Under the pieces are notes generated by a model, which searched no databases, was not told where the DNA came from, and worked only from the letters and a program-made list of their open reading frames with translations. The translations under genes and the position numbers were made by a program. From Cyclostephanos tholiformis (lineage: Eukaryota; Bacillariophyta; Thalassiosirophyceae; Thalassiosirales; Thalassiosiraceae): a stretch of DNA of 16,593 nucleotides. The stretch spans positions 1 through 16,593 of the forward strand of contig JALLPB010001423.1 in NCBI GenBank assembly GCA_036939975.1, read 5' to 3'. Of the stretch, positions 6,748-15,499 are shown piece after piece; within the stretch, counting starts at the first letter, position 1, and every line of letters begins with the position of its first letter.

Positions 6748-8295
6748 CTAATCATCATCGTACGTCATAAATGTAAGCTTGACAGGAGGCATCTCCGCCA
6801 ATTCAACCTCTTCTTCGTTTTCGCCGACGCCCTCTTTGGCTAGTCTCCCTTTTTTCTTCCCGAATAGTTCTTTTGCGATTGCGGCTGGGACACTTTTCTT
6901 CTTAACAATGTACACGGCAGGCCCATAAACGGCATCCTCGTTAGTATCATCAATCTCCTCTCCATTTGCATCGAGATGTTGGCCACCACCTCCATGAACC
7001 TCGACAGACCAAATATATTCCTTATCATCTTCATTGTAGTCATTATCATTCCGGGGCGCCTTCGCCTTCGCATTCTCGTCTAACGATATGACCTGACTTG
7101 CCTCTCCGTTTCTGTTCCATTGTCGCCTCATTAAAAATTCTTCCTTCAATCCATTAAATACAACATCCTCAAGCCACGACATGCCCTTTGCCTCGTTGGC
7201 GTTCAGGTGACTCACAATAAAAATAGCTCCACCGTCACTCGTCACGCGAGCCATTTCTTTGACAATCTTGATGCAATTCGACAAACCCTCCTCTTCATCG
7301 GAAAGCATCGCATCGAGGGTTCCCTTCTCGAGTACGAGGTCGTAAGTGTTGGATAAAAAGGGGAGCGACCTCGCATCGATAGTTCGAAAGATTGGCTGAA
7401 GTTTATCGGTCGTTTTCAAGGTTGATTCGTCATTGGACGGATTGCACACGTGTCCATCCAACCTCTGTCCGTTCAATTTCCGTACGACGATGTCGCTGTA
7501 ATCTATGCAGGTAATTTCTTCCACTAGTAACCGTGCGTCGGTTCCCATGCCAGCATGCATTGATATCAGATCAGACGCCAGTGACATACCAAGCGGCCTA
7601 TCACCACATCCCACCTCAAGGACACGTTTTGGCATGTGTGCTGTATCACATGCACCGTCCATCGCCTTATTCGCGTTATCAGATTTTTCCTCGCACCTCG
7701 ATTGCAATGTTACACCAGTTTCTCCACTCTCATCCTCGGCGATGATAGAATCGTCATCACCATCATCTTCGTCCGTCCCTTCGCCGTCGTCGCCGTCGTC
7801 GTCGCCGTCGTCGTCGTCGTCGCCTTCCTCTTCCACCCATGATTCTGCATCCTCATCATCGTCGTGATCACCGACCGAACCTTCGTCGCCTCCAAAGATC
7901 AATGGCATAATTAGCGGCCTCAACTCATCGTAGGAAAAATACCATTCGTGTCCCGGTTTCATTGCCTCCTTGGATATCCAAACCCCGTCCATGACACATC
8001 CATCACCGTCGACACCGGATGCGGCATCATTCGCAGATTGCGCGTCGGAAACGTGAGATTTGTACCGCGCATCCCAGTATTCCCTCGATCCGTATTTGGG
8101 CGCCGGGCATTCCTCGGAAGTGCCGGAGGACCGAGGCGACGGGGTATCATCGTTTGCAATCCCACCGGTGACATCCTCCTCCCCCCTTTGCCGACGTTTG
8201 TTATTCAACAATAGGTCTTTGAGATTCCGATCGTCGGTTTCATCGACGCCTTCCCCGGGTCGAATGGCTGCACCGGCGTTACCTTTTCGTTTCAT
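6748..8295 (-). CDS. SAM-dependent methyltransferase, METTL13/EEF1A-KMT-like
   Basis: The protein has 515 aa from the ATG at 8295; seven more residues from a GTG are not credible. Residues 67-80 (KYGSREYWDARYKS) and 117-126 (EWYFSYDELR) match the N-terminal signature of the METTL13/EEF1AKMT4-type Rossmann methyltransferases. The SAM-binding motif I is VLEVGCGDRPLG (225-236). Motif II is ITCIDYSDIVVRKL (261-274). TIDARSLPF (305-313) is followed by YDLVLEKGTLDAM (318-330), the family's diagnostic post-motif segment. Relatives methylate lysines of elongation factor 1A, so a protein-lysine methyltransferase of the translation machinery is the best guess. Between the N-terminal signature and motif I lies a very acidic Asp/Glu insert (about 137-190). 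The C-terminal half also has polar insertions (about 405-455). No targeting signal is seen, so it is probably cytosolic or nuclear. Single exon. Confidence 0.88.
   Translation of the reverse strand: MKRKGNAGAAIRPGEGVDETDDRNLKDLLLNNKRRQRGEEDVTGGIANDDTPSPRSSGTSEECPAPKYGSREYWDARYKSHVSDAQSANDAASGVDGDGCVMDGVWISKEAMKPGHEWYFSYDELRPLIMPLIFGGDEGSVGDHDDDEDAESWVEEEGDDDDDGDDDGDDGEGTDEDDGDDDSIIAEDESGETGVTLQSRCEEKSDNANKAMDGACDTAHMPKRVLEVGCGDRPLGMSLASDLISMHAGMGTDARLLVEEITCIDYSDIVVRKLNGQRLDGHVCNPSNDESTLKTTDKLQPIFRTIDARSLPFLSNTYDLVLEKGTLDAMLSDEEEGLSNCIKIVKEMARVTSDGGAIFIVSHLNANEAKGMSWLEDVVFNGLKEEFLMRRQWNRNGEASQVISLDENAKAKAPRNDNDYNEDDKEYIWSVEVHGGGGQHLDANGEEIDDTNEDAVYGPAVYIVKKKSVPAAIAKELFGKKKGRLAKEGVGENEEEVELAEMPPVKLTFMTYDDD
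7726..7887 (-). repeat. Acidic-repeat insert coded by trinucleotide microsatellite
   Basis: The plus strand shows runs of TCG/TCA/CCG trinucleotides, densest at about 7783-7830. On the coding minus strand these read GAC, GAT, GGC and GAG, giving a segment of mainly Asp, Gly and Glu between the N-terminal signature and SAM motif I of the methyltransferase. The loop position suggests expansion is tolerated there. Confidence 0.85.
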
Positions 8296-8595
8296 GTTTT
8301 TTAGCAGACTGCCCACTCGATTCTTGTTGAATTGTCGTTAGGATGGAGGCGAGAGTCTCGACCCTTGATTTTTCACGTGGGAATAGTACTGGTGCTCGTA
8401 GAAATACCTCCCACCTTCAACCAACTCGCTCTAAAACTCGCCCAAACTCTCTCTCACTTAGGTAGCGTCAAATCGGGGGGGCATCGACGACCGACAAGAA
8501 GTACGTGCCGGTTTTTGGTCTCGCTCATTCCTTGTTCCTTTTAATAAATATATCATTACATTACACATTCCTCTTTCGCCCAAACAAAAATCATC
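8296..8595. promoter_or_regulatory. Divergent promoter region with a G-box
   Basis: This 300-bp gap separates the methyltransferase ATG (minus) from the plastid small-protein ATG (plus). CACGTG lies at 8374-8379, in the context TTTCACGTGGGAAT, 222 bp before the plus-strand ATG. The sequence context and distance resemble the box upstream of the light-harvesting gene. A T/A-rich segment with TAAATATATC lies near 8544 and could serve as a TATA-like core. Function is inferred. Confidence 0.45.
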
Positions 8596-8973
8596 ATGAA
8601 CCAATCAATCTCATCCCTAGTCGTCGTCGTCGTCGTCGTCGTCGTCTTCGCCGCCGTATCGTTAGATACCGCATCGGGATTCACCTCGATCCGGACCTCG
8701 TCCCCCCAACCTCGATCCACCCTCGCCCCGAAGCCGTCTCATGGCCTCGAAAATAATGGTCCGTCGTCGTCGTCGTCGTCGTTCGCGATCATCCCCCCCC
8801 CCCCCTCCGTCACCGCGCTCAACCTCAAGGTGAAGATCGATCCCGAGGCCGCGAAGGGCAAGGTCAACAAGAACGTCGCGGGGAACGCAAAGATGGCCGC
8901 GTACGGTGGATCGGTCGTCATCGCACTCATGCTACCCATCGCCTTCCTGGTATGGTCGGCCGTTAGCAAGTAA
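8596..8973 (+). CDS. Plastid-targeted one-TM protein, probable thylakoid membrane component
   Basis: The protein has 125 aa from the ATG at 8596. Residues 5-24 form an extremely hydrophobic signal core containing nine consecutive Val, followed by TASG-F (26-29), which fits the A-x-A/G-F cleavage motif of diatom plastid presequences. The next part (30-75) is Ser/Pro-rich and transit-peptide-like, with six Ser (57-62) and four Pro (67-70). The mature part begins around residue 75 and is basic (KVKIDPEAAKGKVNKNVAG). It ends with one TM helix (about 102-122, AYGGSVVIALMLPIAFLVW) and a short SK tail. The size and layout fit a small nuclear-encoded photosystem or thylakoid subunit, but I cannot assign a named subunit. 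It is divergent from the methyltransferase. Confidence 0.75.
   Translation: MNQSISSLVVVVVVVVVFAAVSLDTASGFTSIRTSSPQPRSTLAPKPSHGLENNGPSSSSSSFAIIPPPPSVTALNLKVKIDPEAAKGKVNKNVAGNAKMAAYGGSVVIALMLPIAFLVWSAVSK
8620..8646 (+). repeat. (GTC)9 microsatellite coding poly-Val in a signal peptide
   Basis: Nine GTC codons in a row (residues 9-17) form the hydrophobic core of the presequence of the plastid small protein. Repeat length changes here would lengthen or shorten the signal peptide without shifting frame. Confidence 0.9.
8764..8805 (+). repeat. (TCG)6 and a 13-base C run inside the coding region
   Basis: TCG codons at 8764-8781 encode six Ser. The C run at 8793-8805 ends an ATC and supplies four CCC codons (Pro). 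The frame stays open through the run, so its length in this assembly is consistent with a coding gene. It is a likely place for sequencing or replication slippage. Confidence 0.85.
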
Positions 8974-9076
8974 ATCGTCCGGTGACAGAGGGGAGGAGAC
9001 GGCGGACCTATTTTTCGCAACTGGGATGGTTAAAAAAAAAACGCATGTTCGGCGGGAGAAAATAATAATAGAGGAN

Positions 9077-9110
<34 letters not shown>

Positions 9111-9929
9111 TATCGTGGGATCCACAACGACGAGGTTCCCATGTGGCACATTTGGTATTTTATATTATTGGAGTAGAAAACGCAGTGGCGAAGCGAATCA
9201 TTCCCGTGAAAGTTTCGCCTTGTGAGGGTTGGCGAGGATGCCACGGTGATGTGTGAATATAGTTATGGTCTCGCGAAGCCTCCAACGAATGTGGCGTAAA
9301 TATGCGAGTTCAGCCACGGCGGGGCTGTGCAAACTATGGATGCGATGATCCGAGGAGGCAAATAAAATTATGATTCCTAAGGCGAGTAGTTTGATCTGGT
9401 AAGTAGTGTCATGGATGTATTAATTATACTTAGCGGATAATGTATGGCTGCGAAGTTAACACCGAACAACACTGATTTGTTTCCCACATTTTTTGCGAGG
9501 AAATTAACCTTACTTAGCTTAAGATGGGAGATAAACGATACACTTGTCTAATCAAAAATATTACTAACAACTCAACTCTTCACATCAATGCGAATACATT
9601 TGTGAGTAGATTTGACGAAACTCAGTCATAGAGCTCAATCACAGCCATTATTCTTTTGGCAGTATCACACAATCAAATGCTCCTGCCTCCTCCCCCCCCC
9701 CCCTCCTAACCTCCTAACATGTGGGGCCAAATGTTCCACCTCCGGATGAACCAAAAGATGTATCCTTGGTTGATAAAAACCACAAATGGTCAAACGAGTT
9801 CACTTACTACTACACAGTTTACCAATAGATATTGTATTCAGGAAAAATTGGGGTGTATTTGCCGATGCCAAGGATGCAAAATAAAGAGGGGTATCTTTCT
9901 ATATTAGGACATAGTCAGAAATATGTACA
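8974..9929. other. Intergenic, no gene seen
   Basis: Apart from the G run at 9079 and a 12-base C run at 9692-9703, I see no feature. One 62-codon frame from the ATG at 9719 has no recognisable motif. CpG is at normal frequency up to about 9540 and then declines. Confidence 0.5.
9079..9109 (+). repeat. 31-base G homopolymer with adjacent ambiguous base
   Basis: G runs from 9079 to 9109, just after GAGGANGAG with an N at 9076. The true length is probably uncertain. It lies about 105 bases after the stop of the plastid small-protein gene, in or just past its 3'UTR. G-quadruplex formation is possible. Confidence 0.9.
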
Positions 9930-10086
9930 TACCGTAGAAGTCGGGGTTTAAGAACCACTTCCCGCCAAATTTCTTTTGAATTCCTTTTGGTCAAATCTTC
10001 AATTCTGTCGAGAGACATTTTTTGACCAAAAGGAATTCAAAAGAAATTTGACGGGAAGTGGTTCTTAAACCCCGACTTCTACGATA
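9930..10086. mobile_element. MITE-like foldback element, TA flanks, 63-bp inverted arms
   Basis: The left arm 9933-9995 and right arm 10021-10083 are reverse complements over 63 bp with one mismatch (C at 9965 versus A at 10051), separated by a 25-base loop (9996-10020). Each side is bounded by TA (9930-9931 and 10085-10086), the target duplication expected of Tc1/mariner-type elements. The element between them is 153 bp with ends CCGTAGAAGTC and GACTTCTACGA. It has no coding capacity, so it would depend on a transposase elsewhere. The near-identity of the arms suggests a young insertion or arm conversion. Any transcript through it would fold into a long dsRNA hairpin. Confidence 0.85.
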
Positions 10087-10208
10087 GTGGAGTTGAGGGA
10101 ATACGACACAGCAAGTATGCTTTTTGCAAGACTTGTGTTGCTGATGGAAATCGACTAATTATGTAGGGATTCAAAGCTTTTTTGGTAAGGTGTCAACAGC
10201 TACTTTTG

Positions 10209-10381
10209 AGAAATAGACTGCAAAAAGTCAAGTCTATTTCTGAAACATCAACAAGTCAAGTCTAGGTTAAGACTGAGTACAACATCTGCAGATTCCTATG
10301 TCAAGAGCTTAGTCTATTTATTATACATCACAAAGTCAAGTCTAACTTTTTGATTTTTAATAAATAGACTTGACTTTTTGC
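10209..10381. repeat. Cluster of direct and inverted repeats (AAGTCAAGTCTA family)
   Basis: AAGTCAAGTCTA occurs directly at 10225-10236, 10253-10264 and 10333-10344, and inverted at 10365-10376. The 20-mer at 10220-10239 is the exact reverse complement of 10362-10381. A nested hairpin has arms at 10209-10219 and 10231-10241. This looks like a small non-autonomous element with repeated end motifs, but I find no clear target duplication. Confidence 0.7.
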
Positions 10382-10399
10382 ATCACAAATTACCAAATC

Positions 10400-11900
10400 A
10401 CTTAACAGGTATTTCCACCTTAAACAATTGTTTTGTCCCCCCCTCTAGGTTGTTGGCTCGTATTTTCTCTCAACTCCAGTCCAAAGTATGTCATCCCGGG
10501 GTTTTAGCCAAAATATTTTGTTTTAATGTGGATACGTACAAAGTACATACATACGTACCAGTGAGTGGCATTTTTTCAGTCATGTTTGCCATACCATAAA
10601 AACCAAAGACTGTGGTTGGTCTACATGCAGAGTAGGATGTAGAATAAAGACCATGAATACTACTTTGACTAAGGTTAAGACTAAACATGATTACCATTGC
10701 CACCATGTTTGCCGTGGTAAATGTCATTGGCCAAAGAATGACCCCTCCTCTATCATCATCAGCCAATGATGACATAACCTGGAGGTTGGGTGTCACCTAA
10801 CATTACCAGTCTATGATGGTCTTTCACATACTGTGACAAGATTTCTATGTTTTCCATTGTACCGTTCTCCAATATGCTGTGATTGCACCTAATCTTCTTC
10901 CCCATTGCCATCGTCCACTTCAACCTTGACATTCAACCCCATGATGTCCCATCAACATTGTCCGCATTGTTGTCATTATTGATGGCATGCATCATCTCCC
11001 TGACAACCACCATGGGCAACAAGTCACAATCTTATCTTGCCATTCCCCAACCCATCAACTACCTCCCCCCTCCACCAACTTTTGTCAAGCACATGTCCTA
11101 TGCATGGCCAGTGCAGCCCATGACTGCATTGTCCATCCCTTGGCCGTCCAACCCCCCAATGCTGCGGCCCTACTAAGCACTTTGTTTGTTGCATGGCCCA
11201 CTTCTCCCTCCACCTATTGCCTACCCCCAACAACACTCCCCAATGCACCACCATCAAACCCCCCAAATGCCACAGTCCTGACCCAACAATACTGCCCAAT
11301 GCACCATCACACCCCCCAAAAACTCTGATGCCAATGAACCCCGCATTGTCCATTGCATCACCCCCCTCTTTCCTGACAACACCCCCCTGTCCCCTCAATG
11401 GCCTTGCACCATCACCACACCCCTGATGATGCCATGGCGGGGGTGGTGGTGCTCGGGGCAAGTCACCCATCCTGTGTGCTGCCACCAATGCACCAAGGAG
11501 TCTCCAGCCCATACGAGCTGTCATACCGTAGAGTCCCTATGCCAAAGAAGACATCAGCAAAGTCTCCCACCCCCACAAGCCATCATGCCAGCATTTGGCA
11601 AGATGCATGCCCCATCAGCCAGTGGGGTGTCATCATCAGCAGCATCGGCAAGATTGAAAGTTGTGAGATTAGCACTATCATTGAACTTGTTCAGTGTGGA
11701 GAGGAGAGAAGTTCTCACTTCCCGCCATAAAATGTTATGGTAGGCCAAGAAAAATTGTTCAAAAACCAAGTATTGGCCTTTACCAAATGTTACCACAAGA
11801 CTACTACTACTCTAGCTTTAAAAGTCAATACTTACTGTTGGTATTGAGTTTTAGGTGAAATATATCACCACACTAGGTACCAGAATATTTTGTATGTTTT
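10400..11900. other. CpG-depleted, C-rich region without a clear gene
   Basis: From about 10860 to 11500 the plus strand is C-rich and G-poor, with recurring words such as CAATGCACCA (11241, 11297, 11486) and CCCCCC runs. Long minus-strand frames (for example 11024-11524) are open mainly because this composition lacks stop triplets, so I do not call them. In 10801-11520 I count nine CG dinucleotides. Around 11540-11870 a plus-strand frame with a few stops has coding-like composition and may be a decayed ORF upstream of the retroelement gag remains. A possible 5' LTR was not found. Confidence 0.4.
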
Positions 11901-11903
11901 CAT

Positions 11904-12425
11904 TTGTATCTGCTAGACAGGTCAAGAGAGGCATTGCCTTGTCTGTGGCATTTTGGAGGAGCATTGGACTTTACTGATACAAAAACATTGTCAGCAGAGC
12001 AAGATGGAGAATGGGACATCAACAAAGTCCCACAACTTTATTTCAGCCAAGTTGACAAGCAGAATAAACTTACCAAAAAGAATTTTATGGCAAATATGAT
12101 CGAGAAACAAGCCAAAGCGACAGAGGAACTAATCACAACACTCACTGAAAAACACACACAACAGATGGACACCCTAAACATGAGCACCACCAAAGCAATG
12201 AAGGTGATGATGTCACTCATCAAGAAGGAGAAAAAGTAGTCAAACAATCAGACAGCTGACGAGAAAAAGAAAAATGAGAGGAAAAGTGCAAAAAGTACAA
12301 TGACGCACCAGTTTGCAAGCACTGCGGCAAGAAGCATCCCACCAAAGCTGAAGACAAGTGCTGGTAGTTGGAGAAGAATAAAGACTCCCACCTATTCAAC
12401 TGGAAGTCTGTGAAGAAAACCGGAT
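11904..12425 (+). pseudogene. copia Gag remnant with zinc knuckle
   Basis: An open frame to the stop at 12237-12239 covers a charged helical Gag segment with QNKLTKKNF, EEQA/TEELI-like and THTQQMD-like words. After a one-base frame change a CCHC knuckle follows at 12314-12361, with spacing C-x2-C-x3-H-x7-C. It is followed by a Trp codon and then a premature TAG (12365-12367), after which the frame continues with LEKNKDSH. Between PQLYFSQVD and QNKLTK, about 12045-12065, a large part of a normal Gag appears deleted. Gag would package element RNA. This copy cannot encode an intact one. Confidence 0.8.
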
Positions 12426-12630
12426 GGTGCATGGGGTCCATGGAATAAGAAACATGGCAACCATAAGGAAAGGTGATATCAAATAAAATAAACATGAATC
12501 ACACTTACCTAGACCCCACTCTGCGAACCAGAAGACGACAAAAAACTGAACAAACAAATGCAACAACAACAGCATGACCAATTGATAACACAAAAATATA
12601 TGGAAATGATGAGTTGAACAACAATGAACA

Positions 12631-12981
12631 ATGAAGTTAATTGTATATTCTGGAGCAACATCAAATTTTGTATCAGAAGAAATGTACTTACCCAACAACA
12701 CCAAATTAAAGGCATCATATAAAAAAGCATTCACACCACTAAGAAGGAAAGCAAGAGAGGCGGACATCTTACCAGGACAAAAGACTCCACTCATAAGTGT
12801 CAACGCAATGGCAGAAGAAGGTTACACCACAATCTTCCATTCAGGAGAAGAAGGAGTTACCATTCACAAACCAGAGACTGTCTATATTGCAACAACGGAA
12901 CCACCCATCCTCCAAGGGTGCAAAGCAAAAAGAATAAATTTGTGGACCAAGCCAGCAGATAATACAAAAATGAAGGAATGA
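12631..12981 (+). pseudogene. copia protease remnant, catalytic Asp replaced
   Basis: The frame from 12631 reads MKLIVYSGATSNF, matching the retropepsin active site of copia elements, where the residue before SGAT should be Asp. Here codon 12646-12648 is TAT (Tyr), so the protease would be dead even if translated. Downstream, LPGQKTPLISVNAMAEEGYT and FHSGEEGVTIHK fit the conserved part between protease and integrase. Several stops lie between it and the Gag remnant. Confidence 0.8.
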
Positions 12982-12982
12982 A

Positions 12983-13213
12983 CATATCACACTTTTGACT
13001 TACCATTGACCAACCAGACATTATGGTATCTCCACTCAGCAGCAAGATTTCCAGTCAAGGACACATGGATCCAGAATCAGATGAAACTCAAAAGAGACAC
13101 ATGAAGAAACAGAGTCAGGGAGTGCAATCAACAAGGGTATGAGATGAGACAAAAACAAATGCACCCACAATCCTGAAAGCCGGAGATGTATATCATAAAA
13201 TCCATTATGCAAC
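12983..13213 (+). pseudogene. Integrase N-terminal block, copy A (with 70-base deletion)
   Basis: A frame reads DLPLTNQTLWYLHSAARF, the segment around the integrase start of stramenopile copia elements. It then jumps directly at TGGAT to CCAGAATCAG, lacking about 70 bases that are present in copy B (13332-13401). It continues with ESDETQK-type sequence and a QNAPTI-type region. It repeats copy B immediately downstream. Confidence 0.8.
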
Positions 13214-13249
13214 AACTATTCCCAGCAACATCAAGTAGAGGATTTTAAT

Positions 13250-14286
13250 ATGCGCTTTTTATACCATTGATCAACCAAACATTATGGTATCTCCACTCAG
13301 CAGCAAGATTTCCAGTCAAGAACACATGGATCAAAGCAATAAAAGCAGGAAACTTTAATACATGACCAACGATAACACCACGCACAGTCCAGCAATACTT
13401 CCCAGAATCAGATGAAACTCAAAAGTGACACATGAAGAGACAGAGTCAGGGTGTGCAATCAACAAGGGCATGAGACAAGACAAAAACAAATGCACCCACA
13501 ATCCCAAAAGCCAGAGATGTATATCATAAAAATCTATAATGCAACAGAAACAATGCACAGCAACCCATGTAGAGGAAAAGTTGACCAGAATCTTATTGAT
13601 GCAGAACCGATGAAAAACAGTTCTGAGGGGGCAATGATCAAGCCATACAAAGTGATATGGACAAGACTACAGCATCCAGAACCATCAAACCAAAAACCAA
13701 AATTCTCAACAACAATGCATCTGTAGAATTCAAAAAGGAAATCCAGAAGAATTGCATGATCCAGTTAGTACCACGTGACAATCACAGAAGAAACCTGGCA
13801 AAAATCACTTCAAAGCAAACCTCTCAGAAGTTAATAACACATTCCGGATAGGATTATGGGACAGGCTCTTCCCACAAACAATTCTTACCTTAGACCTCCT
13901 ACAACAATCCAACATAGTTCCAACAATATCAACACAATGGGATGTGCAGTTCAATTATACCAAAGCAGTGAGAGACGAACAACTTGGGCAGCAAATGCAA
14001 TCTATGGATGGTACTTACAAACAATGTCACCAGGACATTATAGACGATATATCTATACATCAAACAAAAAAAGAGTGAGAGAGTGTCAGATACGGTATTC
14101 TTCAAAAAAAATATCACACAACCTACCTTAACCCAGACAGATGTAATAACAAAGGCACTCAATGATTTAACCCAAGTACTGACAGGAAAAAGCAATGAAA
14201 AAGGATTAGTGCAAGTCGAAGCACTCAAAAAGCTAGACAATATCCTCAACAATGCACCAGAAATAGAACCAGTGCCAAGTGAATAA
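13250..14286 (+). pseudogene. copia integrase remnant, copy B and core
   Basis: Copy B repeats the N-terminal block, with in-frame TGA at 13363 (where Trp is expected, inferred) and at the codon before HMKRQ. The core follows in changing frames: MKNSSEGAMIKPYK, an ILNNN segment (13683-13720) where an Asp of the DDE triad is expected, then FKKEIQ, QLVPRDNHRRN, WDRLFPQTILTLDLLQQSN, MGCAVQLYQ, YGWYLQT. The end reads SDTVFFKKN and ALNDLTQVLTG to the TAA at 14284-14286. These are characteristic of diatom and oomycete copia integrases. It has at least four frame changes. Confidence 0.8.
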
Positions 14287-14736
14287 ACATCTCAAGAACA
14301 ATGATGAGTAACCTTTGAGGAATCAGCAAAGCCCCCACAAGAAACAGAGACAAGCAAAATTATGAGAATTCCAAGGGTGATTGCACCACCACAACAAAAA
14401 AGAGCTGAACTAATCCGCACAGCCATGATTGACAAAATAATTCCAAAAGTGCCAACTCCAAGGGTGCAGAAACCACCAAATGTAAACAATCCACCCCAAA
14501 CCAATTGAGAAAGGATTACGAAGTACATAAAAGCAAAAACAATGGCATGGATCCCACAACAAAGCATGTCCCTGAGACAAACCACATGAACCATTGAATA
14601 GGCACAGCTAATACATGATAATGAGACAGACACATACCTGAATTACCAGCAACTTCTAAGACAATCAAAATATAGAGAATCATGGACAAAACTCTGCAGC
14701 AGATGATTTTGAAAGGTTGGCACAAGGTCTCAAAGA

Positions 14737-15466
14737 TGGATGAGTAAATGGAACCCATAGAATCAGATTCATCAGAAAAGATCAAGTCCCCATTGAGAGA
14801 ATGAAGGGCATGATGTGTGGATGCTTTAGTTGTGATTTCAAGCCAAACATGGAGAAAAAAGTGTGCACAAGACTTACTGCAGGAGGCAACCAAATAAACT
14901 GCCCGGATGACACTGTGGGACTCTGATGGCAAACATAGCTCCCTTCAAAATACTTGTGAAAAGCATTATATCCATCCCAAAAGAAAAATGCCTCATAATG
15001 GATATCAAAGACTTTTATCTGAACATGCCAATGAAGAGACTGGAATATATGCAACTCAAAAACACAGAAATACCAAACAAAGTCATAGATCATTACAATT
15101 TGAAGTCATTAGCCACAGGATGGATACATATACTGTGAAATAAAAAGAGGAATGTATGGCTTACCTCAAACAGGGATCATATCTCAGGAACTTATCAAGA
15201 AACAACTTGCAGAGTACAGCTACCATCAAAGCAAGACCATCAATGGCTTGTGGACTCACAAGTTGAGACCAATATGTTTTTGCCTCATTGTCGTGGTGAA
15301 GTATGTGAATCAAGAGGACATGGGCCATTTAATTAATGTGATCAGAAAATATTACCAGATAACGAAATTATTTTGTACTCACCATAGAGTGGGATTATGC
15401 AAACCGAAAGGCCCACATAAGCATGCTAGGCTACTTGTAGAAAGTGTTTACAAGATTCAAGCATGA
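14737..15466 (+). pseudogene. copia reverse transcriptase remnant, catalytic DD missing
   Basis: Pieces in order: IRFIRKDQVP (14758), CDFKPN, TRLTAGGNQINCPDD, FKILVKSIIS, LIMDIKDFYLNMPMKR (first catalytic Asp region, ~14990-15045), then a break, then RGMYGLPQTG (~15150) and GLWTHKLRPI. At about 15284-15300 the frame reads CLIVVVKYV, where copia RTs carry a V-D-D-F segment, so the two catalytic Asp codons are deleted. Stops at 14707 and about 15137 break the frame. Between 14287 and 14736 lies a poorly conserved linker with many stops. Confidence 0.82.
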
Positions 15467-15499
15467 GACATCAAAGAAAATTCAATACTCGCTGCACCC

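Noticed and set aside
7505..7867. Ser-rich plus-strand frame opposite the methyltransferase
   Set aside because: Antisense of the acidic repeat; the minus strand has clear methyltransferase motifs.
9719..9907. 62-codon frame with a few Cys residues
   Set aside because: No recognisable motif; AT-rich surroundings; another frame is equally open, so it may at most be a decayed fragment.
10491..10796. Minus-strand 101-codon frame, and a His/Cys-rich plus-strand peptide near 10690-10730 resembling a zinc-binding motif
   Set aside because: Spacing fits no known zinc-finger type and both frames lack other coding signs.
11024..11524. 166-codon minus-strand frame
   Set aside because: Open because the C-rich plus strand rarely forms stop complements; Gly/Trp-rich product without motif.
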